Part shown: positions 26,682 to 35,432 of the stretch, one piece after another
Numbering within the stretch: the first letter of the stretch is position 1
How the letters are laid out: each line of letters begins with the position of its first letter
Origin: JACRBR01 sp964371355
GTDB taxonomy: Bacteria > Chloroflexota > Dehalococcoidia > DSTF01 > JACRBR01
Assembly: GCA_964371355.1 (NCBI GenBank)
Contig: CAYJMG010000017.1
Location: 29,358 to 93,357 of the forward strand
DNA length: 64,000 nucleotides
Direction: 5' to 3'
Notes under the pieces: generated by a model
What the model was told of the DNA's origin: nothing
Seen by the model: only the letters and a program-made list of their open reading frames with translations
Database searches by the model: none
Position numbers and translations under genes: made by a program

Positions 26682-26699
26682 GGCCCCTCGGATCCGAGG
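26682..26699. promoter_or_regulatory. Shared element GGCCCC-N3-GATCCGAGG, copy 2, with palindrome
   Basis: The same two blocks as at 21510 with a three-base spacer. The right part forms a perfect 14-bp palindrome CCTCGGATCCGAGG (26686-26699), and TTGACC/GGTCAA flank the whole element (26672 and 26698). Confidence 0.4.
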
Positions 26700-26890
26700 T
26701 CAAACAACAAGACCACTACCGCTGCGAGCGTAGCTACGGGCGAGTCTTCCGCTCGCTGCCCCTGCCGGAGGGATGTGACACGCAGCAGGCCGAGGCGAAC
26801 ATGAGGGGTGGGTGTTGGAGGTGGTGGTGGCGCCCAAGACGGGCCAAGCCTCGGCGAAGAAGGTGGAAGTGAAGCTCGCCTGACGGTCGA

Positions 26891-26932
26891 GGGGGCTGCG
26901 CCCGGCGGTGGATGGCTGGCGACGCAGCCCCC
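26891..26932 (+). promoter_or_regulatory. Hairpin in the leader of the second cupredoxin gene
   Basis: GGGGGCTGCG at 26891-26900 pairs exactly with CGCAGCCCCC at 26923-26932 across 22 bases. It ends 22 bases before the cupredoxin ATG, so it would be in the 5' leader and could affect translation or mRNA stability. Confidence 0.4.
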
Positions 26933-26954
26933 AAATGTCCGACGCGGAAGGATC

Positions 26955-27386
26955 ATGGCCAAAAAGCACAAGAAGACCACACGAAAGCGCACCGGCTTTC
27001 TCGCGAGCCGTACCTTTCTCGCCGGAGCGACCCTCGTGCTCGGCGCGATCGTCGCAGCCGGGGCGTTCTTCGCGTTCCGCGGTGATGACGCGCCCAAGCG
27101 TGAGCTTCGACCCGATCCGGTGATCAGCACGGAGATGCAGGTCGACGTCATCGTCGACAACAAGGATTACACGCCCCGCGACCTCACCGTGACCAAAGGC
27201 GCCACCGTCACCTGGGTCTTCAAGGACGACCTGCCCCACAACGTCGTCGATGACCGCGGCGCCTTCGAGAGCGGCATCCTGCAGAAGGGCGACTCCTGGG
27301 CCTTCACGGCCGACACGCCGGGCATCTACTACTACTACTGCACCCTGCACCACATCATGACCGGCACGCTCACAGTCGTGGAGTGA
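26955..27386 (+). CDS. Membrane-anchored plastocyanin-like cupredoxin
   Basis: This 143-residue protein starts at 26955 after AAGGA. A very basic N-terminus (KKHKKTTRKR) and a hydrophobic segment at residues 21-42 suggest an uncleaved N-terminal anchor with the copper domain outside. The domain has DNKDYTPRDLTVTKGATVTW, a DLPHNV histidine ligand, and YYYCTLHHIMTG carrying the Cys, His and Met of a type 1 site. It is a second electron-transfer cupredoxin beside the DevR-like operon, but without the lipobox of the copy at 19793. Confidence 0.88.
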   Translation: MAKKHKKTTRKRTGFLASRTFLAGATLVLGAIVAAGAFFAFRGDDAPKRELRPDPVISTEMQVDVIVDNKDYTPRDLTVTKGATVTWVFKDDLPHNVVDDRGAFESGILQKGDSWAFTADTPGIYYYYCTLHHIMTGTLTVVE

Positions 27387-27463
27387 CCTCGCCCCACGCC
27401 CAAGGGCGACCCACCCCCTGCCCGCCGCGACACCACGCGCCAGACTCCCCCTGTCGTCACTAT

Positions 27464-27527
27464 CGCCAACAACCCTTCTCCCCCGGTCCCATTCTGGGAA
27501 CCTGGGAGGGGTAGCGCCCTGTTGGCG
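27464..27527 (+). promoter_or_regulatory. Extended imperfect hairpin upstream of the second Usp gene
   Basis: CGCCAACA at 27464-27471 pairs with TGTTGGCG at 27520-27527. Inside, CTCCC pairs with GGGAG, and TCCCA with TGGGA around a short loop. The structure ends 49 bases before the Usp ATG and could be a 5' leader element. GGGCC follows at 27530 as a weak DosR half-site. No known riboswitch is recognised. Confidence 0.4.
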
Positions 27528-27576
27528 TCGGGCCGGAAGTGTGCGATGCTAACGGCCTTAAGCCGAAGGGGGATCC

Positions 27577-28110
27577 ATGAAAGTCATGGCCACATTCGAC
27601 CGTTCCAGCTTCTCGGAGGCGATCGTCCCGCTGCTGACGCGGCTCGCGGCGTACCCCGAGGCTGAGTTCCTCCTGTACTCCGTATCGGATGGGCCCCAGG
27701 GCAGACGCGAGTCCGAGGTCGTGCCGCCTGCGCGGGCCGTGGGTATGGCCAGCTCGGCTACGTCGCCACTTATCGTCGAGCAACACGAGCCAAACGTGGT
27801 CGAGAACAAGGAACAGGCGGTCGAACGGCGCCTCGCTGATATCCGCGATTACCTCGAGGGGATCGCCGCGAAGCTGCCCCCGGGCACAAAGTACGTAACG
27901 GCAGGCGACATCGACGCGCACGCCGCCGATGCCATCGTACGGGAGGCCGAGAAGGAGCGGCCCGATGTGATCGTGATGGCCACGCACGGGCGCACCGGCC
28001 TTGCGCACGTCCTCATCGGGAGCGTCACTGAAAAGGTGGTACGCGCCGGCGTGGCTCCCGTGCTCCTCGTCCACCCCGAGGACGTGAAGCACCAGCGCAA
28101 CTCCTCGTAG
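27577..28110 (+). CDS. Universal stress protein (UspA family)
   Basis: This predicts a 177-residue Usp with AAGGGGGAT before the ATG. KVMATFDRSSFSEAIVPLL opens the fold, and MATHGRTGLAHVLIGSV gives the nucleotide loop with an intact GS, so ATP binding is more likely than for the copy at 23755. The two proteins share length, the middle loop and the C-terminal APVLLVHPE, which suggests ancient duplication. It is followed 18 bases later by rhamnulokinase on the same strand; co-transcription is possible. Confidence 0.9.
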   Translation: MKVMATFDRSSFSEAIVPLLTRLAAYPEAEFLLYSVSDGPQGRRESEVVPPARAVGMASSATSPLIVEQHEPNVVENKEQAVERRLADIRDYLEGIAAKLPPGTKYVTAGDIDAHAADAIVREAEKERPDVIVMATHGRTGLAHVLIGSVTEKVVRAGVAPVLLVHPEDVKHQRNSS

Positions 28111-28128
28111 GACGCCGGACACGCGTAC

Positions 28129-29445
28129 ATGCTGCGAGTCCTCGCCGCCGACCTTGGCGCGTCCTCCGGGCGGGTGGCAGCCGTCGACCTCGACGCGCGT
28201 CCTGTCGCCGTCGATATCGTGCACCGGTTCGCCCACGAGCCTGTACGTGCCGGCGACGGCTCCCTTCGTTGGGACTGGCCCCGGCTCGTACGCGAGGTCG
28301 TGCGCGGCCTCGACGCGGGCATCGCGGCCGGTCCCGTCGCCTCCATCGGCGTCGACGCCTGGGGCGTTGACTACGGCCTGCTTGGCGCGGATGGGGAGTT
28401 GCTGTCCTCGCCCTACAGCTATCGCGACGCGCGAACCGCCGGCTGGCGCGCGACGGCGGAGCGGATCGGCACCGAGCGTCTGTACGGCATCAGCGGCATC
28501 CAGCTCATGCCCATCAACACGGTCTTCCAGCTCGCCGCACACGACCGCGCCGAACTGGCGCGCGCGCGGCGCTTGCTCATGCTGCCCGAACTGTTGGTGC
28601 GTGAGCTGACCGGGGCCGTGATGGGCGAGCGCACGTCCGCGGGGACGACCGCCCTGGTCGACGCGCGCATCGGTGGCTGGTCGCGCGAACTCCTCGGCGA
28701 AATCGGCGTCGATCCCGCGATCGCGCCACCGATCACGGCACCGACCGCGTACGCCGGTTCGTGGCGCGGCATCCCCGTGCACCTGGTCGCCGGACACGAC
28801 ACAGCGTCCGCGGTCGCGGCGCTGCCGTCCCCGGCCCCCAACGCCGCCTTCATCTCCTCCGGCACATGGATGCTCGTCGGCGCCGAGCGCGAGACGCCCG
28901 ATACGTCCGACGCCGCCCGGCGAGCCAACTTCTCGAACGAGCCCGGCGTCTTCGGCAACGCGCGCTTCCTCCGCAACGTGATGGGGCTGTGGATGCTCGA
29001 ACAGTGCCGTACGCAATGGGGCAGCCCGCCGCTCGACGACCTGCTGCTCGCCGCGGAAGCGTGCCCTCGCGGGCGGGTGGTGGACGCGACTGACGAACGC
29101 TTCCTGGCGCCCGTCGACATGGAGGCCGAAGTCCGTCGCGCCGCACACCTTCCAGAGACCTCAGGCCGCGATGCCGTCGCGCGTTGCATCCTCGACTCGC
29201 TGGCGCTCGCCGCGGCGGGGGTCGTGCGGGCGCTGGAACCCTTCCTCGGGACCCCCGTGTCCGAGATCTGCATCGTGGGTGGCGGCGCGCGGAACCGCTT
29301 CCTGAACCGCCTGATCGGTGAAGCCGCGGGCCTGCCCGTCCGTGCCGGCTCGGCCGAAGCGACCGCGCTCGGCAATGCGCTCGTGCAGGGCATCGCGCTC
29401 GGCCGGTTCGACTCCCTGGTGGCGGCGCGCGCGTCGCTCGCTTGA
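28129..29445 (+). CDS. rhaB: Rhamnulokinase (FGGY family)
   Basis: This 438-residue carbohydrate kinase phosphorylates L-rhamnulose in the RhaB branch of the FGGY family. AADLGASSGRVAAVD at the N-terminus is the RhaB-type phosphate-1 motif, and SIGVDAWGVDYGLL holds the catalytic aspartate. HDTASAVAALPS and FISSGTWMLVG are the second-domain phosphate and adenosine elements, and EICIVGGGARNRFLNRLIG is the C-terminal FGGY-type signature. Length is slightly below the usual 470-490. No rhamnose isomerase or aldolase gene is adjacent, so the rest of the pathway must be elsewhere. It ends tail to tail with the pilus operon. Confidence 0.88.
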   Translation: MLRVLAADLGASSGRVAAVDLDARPVAVDIVHRFAHEPVRAGDGSLRWDWPRLVREVVRGLDAGIAAGPVASIGVDAWGVDYGLLGADGELLSSPYSYRDARTAGWRATAERIGTERLYGISGIQLMPINTVFQLAAHDRAELARARRLLMLPELLVRELTGAVMGERTSAGTTALVDARIGGWSRELLGEIGVDPAIAPPITAPTAYAGSWRGIPVHLVAGHDTASAVAALPSPAPNAAFISSGTWMLVGAERETPDTSDAARRANFSNEPGVFGNARFLRNVMGLWMLEQCRTQWGSPPLDDLLLAAEACPRGRVVDATDERFLAPVDMEAEVRRAAHLPETSGRDAVARCILDSLALAAAGVVRALEPFLGTPVSEICIVGGGARNRFLNRLIGEAAGLPVRAGSAEATALGNALVQGIALGRFDSLVAARASLA

Positions 29446-29450
29446 GTCCG

Positions 29451-31535
29451 CTATCGCACGCGGATCTGCCCGATGGTGATCAGGTTCGCGGCATCTGCCT
29501 GCGCCTGCGTGGGATCGCCCGTCGAGTCGAACACCGCCAGCCGGATGTCGTACAGGCCCGGCGCCAGGTCGCGCGGGACGAGCGAGAAGTACGACTCCCG
29601 GTAGATCGGGCCAGTCTCCCACTCCGACGTCTCCCGCAGCCCCTGGCCGATGTCGCGGGGCTGCGACCACACCGGGAACCCGCGCCGCTGCAACGCCGCC
29701 CCGGCCGAGTCGAACATCAGGGTGGTCGCGCTCAGGTCGACGTCCACGGCGCCGTCCGCGCGCCAGAAGTACTCCATCTGCACCACGTCGCCCCGCCCGA
29801 CCTCCGCCACGCCGGTCTGGAAACCCACCAGCGTGACGCCATGCGCGAACGCGATCTCGCGCTCCGCCCCGGCGGGGGTGCTGGTGACGACCGGGTCCGC
29901 CGCCTCCAGCAGCAGCTTGTACAGGCTGCCCGTCATCACCAGGTCGTCGCGGTACGCCGGCTTCGGCAACGAATCCACGACCATGCGTTCGATCCCCTCC
30001 AACAGCACCGGCTGCAGCACGAACTCCTCACGCAGTCCGCCGGCCGGCGTCCGCAGGCCCTCCGCGACGTACACGCCGCGCCCTTGCTCCAGATATGGCC
30101 GGGCGAACGCGCTCACATCCTCCCCCGGCACCGAGAAGATCGGCGAGACGAGTACGTCCAGCCGCTCTCGCTCGACGAGCTGTACGTACCACAGCGGCGA
30201 GGCCGTCCAGCTATCGGTGAGGATTACGGACTCCGGCGGCACCCGCTCCAGCGTCGTCCGCGCGAAGTCCAGCGCGTTGTAGTCCTCGCTGCGGTCAACG
30301 CGCTCGTAGTTGCGGAAGAACAGGAACGCCGGAAGCAGCGCGATGATGGCCGCCATGCCGGCCAGGCTGACGTGCGGCCGGATGCCACCGCGCTCCTCCG
30401 CGAGGCGGCGCACGGTCTCCGCCAGCCAGGCTGCCGCAACACCGATGAACACGCAGAGCCCCAGGTATCCGGGCGTCAGGTAGTTGTAGATGTTGTGGAT
30501 TCCGTAGGACTCCACCACCGCCGCGTCCAGCAGGACGAGCATCGCGAAGAACGCGGCCACGGCGCGCGCGCGCAGCGCCAGGATCACCGCGCCGGCACCG
30601 CTCAGCGCCAGTCCCGCCCACGTCAGGTCGTACGACGGGTATGCCCACAACACGTCGATGCGGTCCGCGATATCGATGCTCCAGTACCCGCCCGGCGTCT
30701 GCCCGTTGACGAACATCGACCAGTACGTCTGCCACTCGGCCGGCCGCGCCCAGGACAGCGCCGGCTCCATCTCGCCCCGTACCGGCAGGTAGACGTACAC
30801 ACTCAGCCCCAGCAGGAACGCGCCGGCGGCCAGCAGACACGCCCGTGGTGTCAGGCTGCGCCAGCCCAGCGCCAGCAGCATCAGCGACGGCGGCGCCACC
30901 AGCACGATGAGCCGGTGATTGCACAGGCCCAGTCCCAGCGCCAGCCCTGCCAGCACCAGCGCCCGTGCATCGCCTGCCTGCGCCCCCGGAGCATCGGCTC
31001 CGCTGGAGGTCGCATCCACGGCTGGCAAGCGTCCCCGCCACCAGGTGAGCATGAGACGGGCGATCGCCGCCGTGAAGAACAGGTTCATGCCGTACGACGT
31101 CGCCCACGTCGCGTTCGCCCACACCGTCGACGCGAACGCCAGCGTCAGCGCGCCGGCCGTCGCGCCAATGTAATCGCGTGTCAGGTCGCGAATGATGCCG
31201 AACACGATCGCGACCGCCAGCGCTGTAAACACGGCCGACATCAGGTTGACGCGCCACGCTGTTTCGCCGAACGGAAGGAACGTGAACGCCTTCCCGACGA
31301 TGATCAGCAGCGGATACCCGGTGTTGTGCGCGATCCCCAGCGTCGCCGATGTGGTGGCGAACTCGCCCATGTCGTACCACATCACGCTGGGCGCGAGCGT
31401 CGTGAGGTAGACGCTGAACACCAGCCCGCCTGTTAGCGCAGCGGCAAGCCACGCCGAAAGGGCCGCACCCACGCGCACGTGCGCCAGCGTCAGCTTCGCT
31501 GTGGACAGGCGGCCGCGGGGCGTATCAAGCTGCAT
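29451..31535 (-). CDS. DUF2723 membrane protein (protein O-mannosyltransferase-like)
   Basis: This predicts a 694-residue membrane protein with about ten helices in the first 420 residues and a soluble C-terminal part. TLAPSVMWYDMGEFATTSAT and LGIAHNTGYPLLIIVG are the DUF2723 signature region, with the conserved aspartate/glutamate seen in GT-C glycosyltransferases such as TMEM260. The C-terminal 250 residues have a beta-rich, periplasmic look (VVQMEYFWRADGAVDVDL). Its start overlaps the pilT stop by 11 bases, so it is the last gene of the pilus operon. A role in glycosylating pilins or other exported proteins is inferred from context. Confidence 0.8.
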   Translation of the reverse strand: MQLDTPRGRLSTAKLTLAHVRVGAALSAWLAAALTGGLVFSVYLTTLAPSVMWYDMGEFATTSATLGIAHNTGYPLLIIVGKAFTFLPFGETAWRVNLMSAVFTALAVAIVFGIIRDLTRDYIGATAGALTLAFASTVWANATWATSYGMNLFFTAAIARLMLTWWRGRLPAVDATSSGADAPGAQAGDARALVLAGLALGLGLCNHRLIVLVAPPSLMLLALGWRSLTPRACLLAAGAFLLGLSVYVYLPVRGEMEPALSWARPAEWQTYWSMFVNGQTPGGYWSIDIADRIDVLWAYPSYDLTWAGLALSGAGAVILALRARAVAAFFAMLVLLDAAVVESYGIHNIYNYLTPGYLGLCVFIGVAAAWLAETVRRLAEERGGIRPHVSLAGMAAIIALLPAFLFFRNYERVDRSEDYNALDFARTTLERVPPESVILTDSWTASPLWYVQLVERERLDVLVSPIFSVPGEDVSAFARPYLEQGRGVYVAEGLRTPAGGLREEFVLQPVLLEGIERMVVDSLPKPAYRDDLVMTGSLYKLLLEAADPVVTSTPAGAEREIAFAHGVTLVGFQTGVAEVGRGDVVQMEYFWRADGAVDVDLSATTLMFDSAGAALQRRGFPVWSQPRDIGQGLRETSEWETGPIYRESYFSLVPRDLAPGLYDIRLAVFDSTGDPTQAQADAANLITIGQIRVR

Positions 31536-32619
31536 AGGCGGCGCTGCTCCCTAGCAGGCGCCCCAGTTCCTCGGGCGAGCGCGCACACGCGAACGCCGTG
31601 TCGCTCGAGATCGTGCGCCCTCGCACCAGTTCGGCGAGTGCCTGGTCCAGCGTGCGCATGCCGATCGCCGCGCCCGTCGCGATGATGTTCGGGATCTGGT
31701 GCGTCTTCTGCTCGCGGATGAGGTTGCGGACCGCCGGGGTGCCAAGCATCACCTCGCACGCCGCCACGCGCCCGTCCTCCGCGACCGTCGGCACGAGGAT
31801 CTGCGCGATGATGCCTTCGACGACCATCGAGACCTGCAACCGTATCTGCTGCTGCTGGTGGGCGGGGAACGCATCCACAATGCGGTCGATCGTCTGCGGC
31901 GCGTCAGGCGTGTGCAGCGTCGCGAAGACCAGGTGCCCCGTTTCCGCAGCGGTTATCGCCGCAGCCATCGTATCAAGGTCACGCATCTCGCCCACGAGGA
32001 TCACATCCGGATCCTGCCGCAGCGCCCGCCGCAGCGCCTCGGAGAACGAGCGTGTGTCGACGCCGACCTCCCGCTGCTCGATGATGCTCTTGCGGTTGTG
32101 GTGTACGAACTCGATCGGGTCCTCGATCGTAATCACGTGGCGGGCGTCGCGCTCGTTGATGCGCTCGATCATCGCTGCCAGCGTCGTCGACTTCCCGCTG
32201 CCCGTAGGCCCGGTAACGAGCACGAGGCCGCGCGGCAGGCGCGTCAGCCGGTCGCACACGGGCGGCAGCCCCAGATCCTCGATCGACATCACCGCATCGT
32301 TCACCAGCCGGAACGAGAAGTACGGGTATCCCCGCTCGAACGCGGCGTTCACGCGGAAGCGCCCGATGCCCGTCAGCTCGAACGCGTTGTCCAGCTCGCG
32401 CTCGTTCACGAACCGCTCGCGTTCGGCTTCGCCGGCGATAGCGGCCAGCACCGCCTGCAGTGCACCCGCGTCGAGCCGCGGCGCGCCGTCCACCGCGACG
32501 AGCGTCCCGTGCAGGCGCAGGATCGGCGGCGAGTTGTACGAAAGGTGCAGGTCGGACGCCTCGGAGTCGACCATCTGCCGCAGGAGATCCGCCAGCACGG
32601 GGGCCGTTCCCTCGCTCAT
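31525..32619 (-). CDS. pilT: Type IV pilus retraction ATPase PilT
   Basis: This 364-residue hexameric ATPase drives pilus retraction. Start 32619 (ATGA with the upstream stop) gives a normal family length. GPTGSGKSTTLAAMIERIN is Walker A, the Asp box and Walker B follow (VILVGEMRDLDTM), and the His box is in ATLHTPDAPQTIDRI. AVRNLIREQKTHQIPNII matches the PilT-specific C-terminal AIRNLIRE motif. The N-terminal DLLRQMVDSEASDLHLS is also typical. Confidence 0.93.
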   Translation of the reverse strand: MSEGTAPVLADLLRQMVDSEASDLHLSYNSPPILRLHGTLVAVDGAPRLDAGALQAVLAAIAGEAERERFVNERELDNAFELTGIGRFRVNAAFERGYPYFSFRLVNDAVMSIEDLGLPPVCDRLTRLPRGLVLVTGPTGSGKSTTLAAMIERINERDARHVITIEDPIEFVHHNRKSIIEQREVGVDTRSFSEALRRALRQDPDVILVGEMRDLDTMAAAITAAETGHLVFATLHTPDAPQTIDRIVDAFPAHQQQQIRLQVSMVVEGIIAQILVPTVAEDGRVAACEVMLGTPAVRNLIREQKTHQIPNIIATGAAIGMRTLDQALAELVRGRTISSDTAFACARSPEELGRLLGSSAAYAA

Positions 32620-33191
32620 CGTGTCACCTCGACCGTGAACTGTCCCCCCGCCTGCGTGCCTGGCGTGTATGCCGTCATCCGTGCCGCCTCGAATCCGCCC
32701 TGGGTCGCCAGCTTCTGGGCGTACGCGATCCCGTCGAGCGGACCGGTCGCCTGGCCGTCGACCTTGAATCCCGTCGGCGAGCCGGTGACGGCCGTGATGT
32801 GCGCGCCGGCAGGCAAGAACCCGAAGCCGTACAGCCAGAACATGTCTTCGTACAGCGGGCGCGTCCCGCCCTGCATGAACGCACGCTCGCCCCGCAACGC
32901 CTCGAGCCGCGCGTTGCCGGTGTCGATCTCGATGCGCAGGGCCCGCTGCTGGGCCAGCTCGCTCTCCACGGCGGTCAGCTCGAACTCGGCGCCCTTCGCC
33001 AGTTCCAGCGCGTCGTCGGCGCGCGCCTGCGCCGCCTCCAGCCGGAACGCCAGCGGGATCATCGCGAGCAGCATGACCGCCAGCACTGCGGCCACCCCGA
33101 GCGCCATCCACGACACCTGCGCCGGACGGTACTCCGCCGGCAGCAGGTTGACGTCGACGATCGCAGCCGGGCCGGTGTTCTGCATGCTCAT
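32616..33191 (-). CDS. pilN: PilN-like pilus assembly protein
   Basis: This 191-residue inner-membrane protein starts with a short cytoplasmic segment AAIVDVNLLPAEYRP, whose INLLP-type motif binds PilM in known systems. One membrane helix (residues 30-50) is followed by a coiled coil rich in Glu/Ala and a small ferredoxin-like domain. The stop overlaps pilT by ATGA and the start overlaps the pilM-like stop. The order (PilO-like, PilM, PilN) differs from the usual M-N-O. Confidence 0.78.
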   Translation of the reverse strand: MSMQNTGPAAIVDVNLLPAEYRPAQVSWMALGVAAVLAVMLLAMIPLAFRLEAAQARADDALELAKGAEFELTAVESELAQQRALRIEIDTGNARLEALRGERAFMQGGTRPLYEDMFWLYGFGFLPAGAHITAVTGSPTGFKVDGQATGPLDGIAYAQKLATQGGFEAARMTAYTPGTQAGGQFTVEVTR

Positions 33192-34081
33192 GCGGCAATG
33201 TCCTTCAACGCCATGCCGACATTGGCCGCGAATCCCACGGTGTCCTGCTCCGGCGACAGCACGAGCCGCAGCGGGGGCATCTCCACCTCACGGCCCGTCA
33301 TCTCGCGGATCTCGGGCGCCAGCATCGCCCGGGGCGCCGCGTCGCCGACGAGCGTGATCGGCAGCTGGCCCGCCAACTCGTCGTCGCGGTGCGTGTCGCG
33401 ATAGAACTTCAGCGTGCGCGTCAGCTCCTCCGCTAGCTGCCGCGCCCACTCCGTATCCTCTGCGCCCGCCACCAGGTCCACGTGACGGACGACGCTCGGC
33501 ATGCCGTCGCGGAATATGGAGATCTCTGCTTCGTCGTCCTCCACGCAGGCGATGACGCTATCGCTTTGCCCAACTGCGCGCGCCGCGGCGATGATGCGCA
33601 GGTCCGCCGACTGCGGATGCAGGCCGGCCGCTCGCGCCGCCGCCACATGCGAATCGACGATATCGCGCGCCACACCGACGACGAATACGACGGCGTTCGT
33701 GTCGCGGTCGCGCAGGCGCGTCCAGCTCACGTACGCGTTCTCCCCCATCATCGGCATCTCGCGCCGGATCTCCCGCGAGACCAGCTCATCGAACCGCTTG
33801 CCCTTCACCCTCGGCAGCTCCAGCACCCGGAACACAGTCCGCTGTGCCGGGACCGCCAGGGCTACCTGCATGCGGCCCTTCCCGCCGAAGTCCCGCGCCT
33901 CGCGCAGGATGCGCCCGGTCGCGTCTGGCTCCACGACGACGCCGTCGGACAGCGAGCCCGCAGGCAACGGCACCCGCCCGGACGACGAGACCCGCCCCTT
34001 CCCGCCGATCGTCCAGCGGACGCCCGATGGATGGAAGGCGATGGTGAGCACGGGCTGCCGCAGAATTGACCGCAGGTTCAT
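33188..34081 (-). CDS. pilM: PilM-like actin-fold pilus assembly protein
   Basis: This 297-residue cytoplasmic protein has the actin-like ATPase fold of PilM. VLTIAFHPSGVRWTIGGKG at the N-terminus, VALAVPAQRTVFRVLELPRV and FDELVSREIRREMPM are family segments; the last corresponds to the PilM region contacting PilN. It is shorter than typical PilM (about 350), and the C-terminal part is divergent. It is coupled to both neighbours by overlapping ATG and stop codons. Confidence 0.78.
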   Translation of the reverse strand: MNLRSILRQPVLTIAFHPSGVRWTIGGKGRVSSSGRVPLPAGSLSDGVVVEPDATGRILREARDFGGKGRMQVALAVPAQRTVFRVLELPRVKGKRFDELVSREIRREMPMMGENAYVSWTRLRDRDTNAVVFVVGVARDIVDSHVAAARAAGLHPQSADLRIIAAARAVGQSDSVIACVEDDEAEISIFRDGMPSVVRHVDLVAGAEDTEWARQLAEELTRTLKFYRDTHRDDELAGQLPITLVGDAAPRAMLAPEIREMTGREVEMPPLRLVLSPEQDTVGFAANVGMALKDIAA

Positions 34082-34716
34082 CGCGCACTCCCCGGCGTCA
34101 CCACCGCGACGGGCGTCGGCGGGATGACGAGCGTATACACGCTGAACACGATCTCGGCGTGGGCTGTGTTCGCTTCGTTGACCGACATCGAGGTGATCGT
34201 CGGAATGAGGCCGGGCTCCGCCTCTCCGAGCTGTGTCAGGAAGTCGACCAACTGGCTGACGCCGCCCTCCACGGTCATACGGATCCCTTCGACGTCGTAC
34301 GTCGCTTCCGCGTTCTTGACCTGCGACGATGGAGCGCTCGCCAGACCACGTACGTTCAGCGCCGACGCTGTCGCACGCTGGATGAGCAGCGATGTCGCCG
34401 CGTCCGATGACGGATCGACGGAGGGCGGCAGGGCCAGAGCCTCGGCCGTGGCAAGGGCCGCCTTTGACCCGGCAAGTTCGTTCTCCAGCCCGGTCGTGTC
34501 GACGGGTGGCAGCGCCAGCAGCGCCTCGGCGTCGGCGTATCGCCGCAGCGCCGTCTCCTCATCGTTGTGGGCCTTCCACGTGCCGGCGAACAACGAGCCG
34601 ATCGACAGGAGGACAGCCACCACGCACACCGCCGTCAGCACGCGTGCGGGGACGTGCAGGCGCTCTCCCGACACGAACATGTCGCTGATTCGGCGAGGGT
34701 TCAGTTGAGCTGCCAC
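34078..34716 (-). CDS. PilO-like pilus assembly protein
   Basis: This 212-residue protein has one membrane helix at residues 25-45, a helical stretch with Leu/Ala/Glu heptads (50-100), and a C-terminal alpha/beta domain including MTVEGGVSQLVDFLTQLGEAE. That is the PilO topology (short cytoplasmic end, helix, coiled coil, ferredoxin-like domain). Sequence similarity to known PilO is not obvious, so the call rests on topology and its position next to pilM and pilN. It overlaps the upstream minor-pilin gene by 16 bases. Confidence 0.65.
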   Translation of the reverse strand: MAAQLNPRRISDMFVSGERLHVPARVLTAVCVVAVLLSIGSLFAGTWKAHNDEETALRRYADAEALLALPPVDTTGLENELAGSKAALATAEALALPPSVDPSSDAATSLLIQRATASALNVRGLASAPSSQVKNAEATYDVEGIRMTVEGGVSQLVDFLTQLGEAEPGLIPTITSMSVNEANTAHAEIVFSVYTLVIPPTPVAVVTPGSAR

Positions 34717-35432
34717 GATGCCACCCTCACCCCGCTATACCCGGCTACCAGCCGCGCGACTGTGCTGCGGCTGCCGGTGGTCGAGCGCACCTCGTAGGTC
34801 GCGGCCGGGACGGAGAGCTGCACCGTCCCCGTCGTCGCCGTATCGGTCGAAACCAGGAGCTGATACGTGCCCGCGCTCGCCAGCGTGAAGTCGGCCCCCA
34901 CCTGCGGTGCGGTCCCCGCCGGGGTGAGGCCGCCCGGCTTCACGCACGGCGCTCCGTCGGCCAGCAGCGCCAACCACACCTGCCCCGCGTCGACCGTAAT
35001 CCGCGCCGAGAGCGTGCCCGCCTCCGATGCCGACACCGTGTAGCACTTGTCTCCTCCGCCCGATTGCCAGGCCGGCGCTTGCGCCTCCACGGCGGCCTCG
35101 CCGGAGACGTACCGGATCTCCGTTTGCGGGAACGCCTCGCCGTTCACCGTCGCCGGGAACGGCTGCAGGGGCACCGCGGTAAAGGTAGTAACGGCGGTCA
35201 GGCGGGGATCCGATATCAGGCGCCACCCTGACCACTCGATGCCCGCATCCATGCTGTATCGCTCCATCGCCCTGCGCCCGACGAGGCTCGTCGCCTGGGA
35301 ACCGCCGCTCGCCCCATCCAGCAGCGGCGCAATGAGGATCACGCCCAGCGCAAGCGCGCCGATGGCGATCGGCAGGGCCTGCCCTCGCTCTCCCCTAGGG
35401 GTTATCAGCCACGAAAATACGCGTCGCATCAT
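34701..35432 (-). CDS. PilX/GspK-like minor pilin with PPC-like domain
   Basis: This 243-residue protein starts at the ATG that overlaps the giant prepilin's stop (ATGA at 35429-35432). ERGQALPIAIGALALGVILI looks like a prepilin-type N-terminus cut after the glycine, but residue 5 is not glutamate, as in GspK-type tip pilins. A beta-rich domain around residues 125-215 (DKCYTVSASEAGTLSARI, FTLASAGTYQLLVSTD) resembles PPC domains of secreted proteins. Its position between other prepilins supports a minor pilin role. Confidence 0.7.
   Translation of the reverse strand: MMRRVFSWLITPRGERGQALPIAIGALALGVILIAPLLDGASGGSQATSLVGRRAMERYSMDAGIEWSGWRLISDPRLTAVTTFTAVPLQPFPATVNGEAFPQTEIRYVSGEAAVEAQAPAWQSGGGDKCYTVSASEAGTLSARITVDAGQVWLALLADGAPCVKPGGLTPAGTAPQVGADFTLASAGTYQLLVSTDTATTGTVQLSVPAATYEVRSTTGSRSTVARLVAGYSGVRVASWQLN

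Larger units (their letters stand above)
26490..26954. other. 465-base intergenic region with repeated regulatory sites
   Basis: No convincing gene is seen in this divergent region between the receiver operon and the second cupredoxin gene. It holds two DosR-like sites (26527 and 26600), the shared GGCCCC/GATCCGAGG element (26682), a 14-bp palindrome (26686-26699) and a hairpin (26891-26932). GGCCCCCAAAAGG near 26549 echoes a sequence beside 21608. Confidence 0.6.

Noticed and set aside
27530..27543. A possible sixth DosR-like site before the second Usp gene (GGGCC-N4-GTGTG)
   Set aside because: Only the left half matches; the right half differs at most positions, so it was not counted.
28129..29445. 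A minus-strand frame (27460-29148) of 562 residues over the Usp and rhamnulokinase genes
   Set aside because: It is antisense shadow of two clear genes with no domain.
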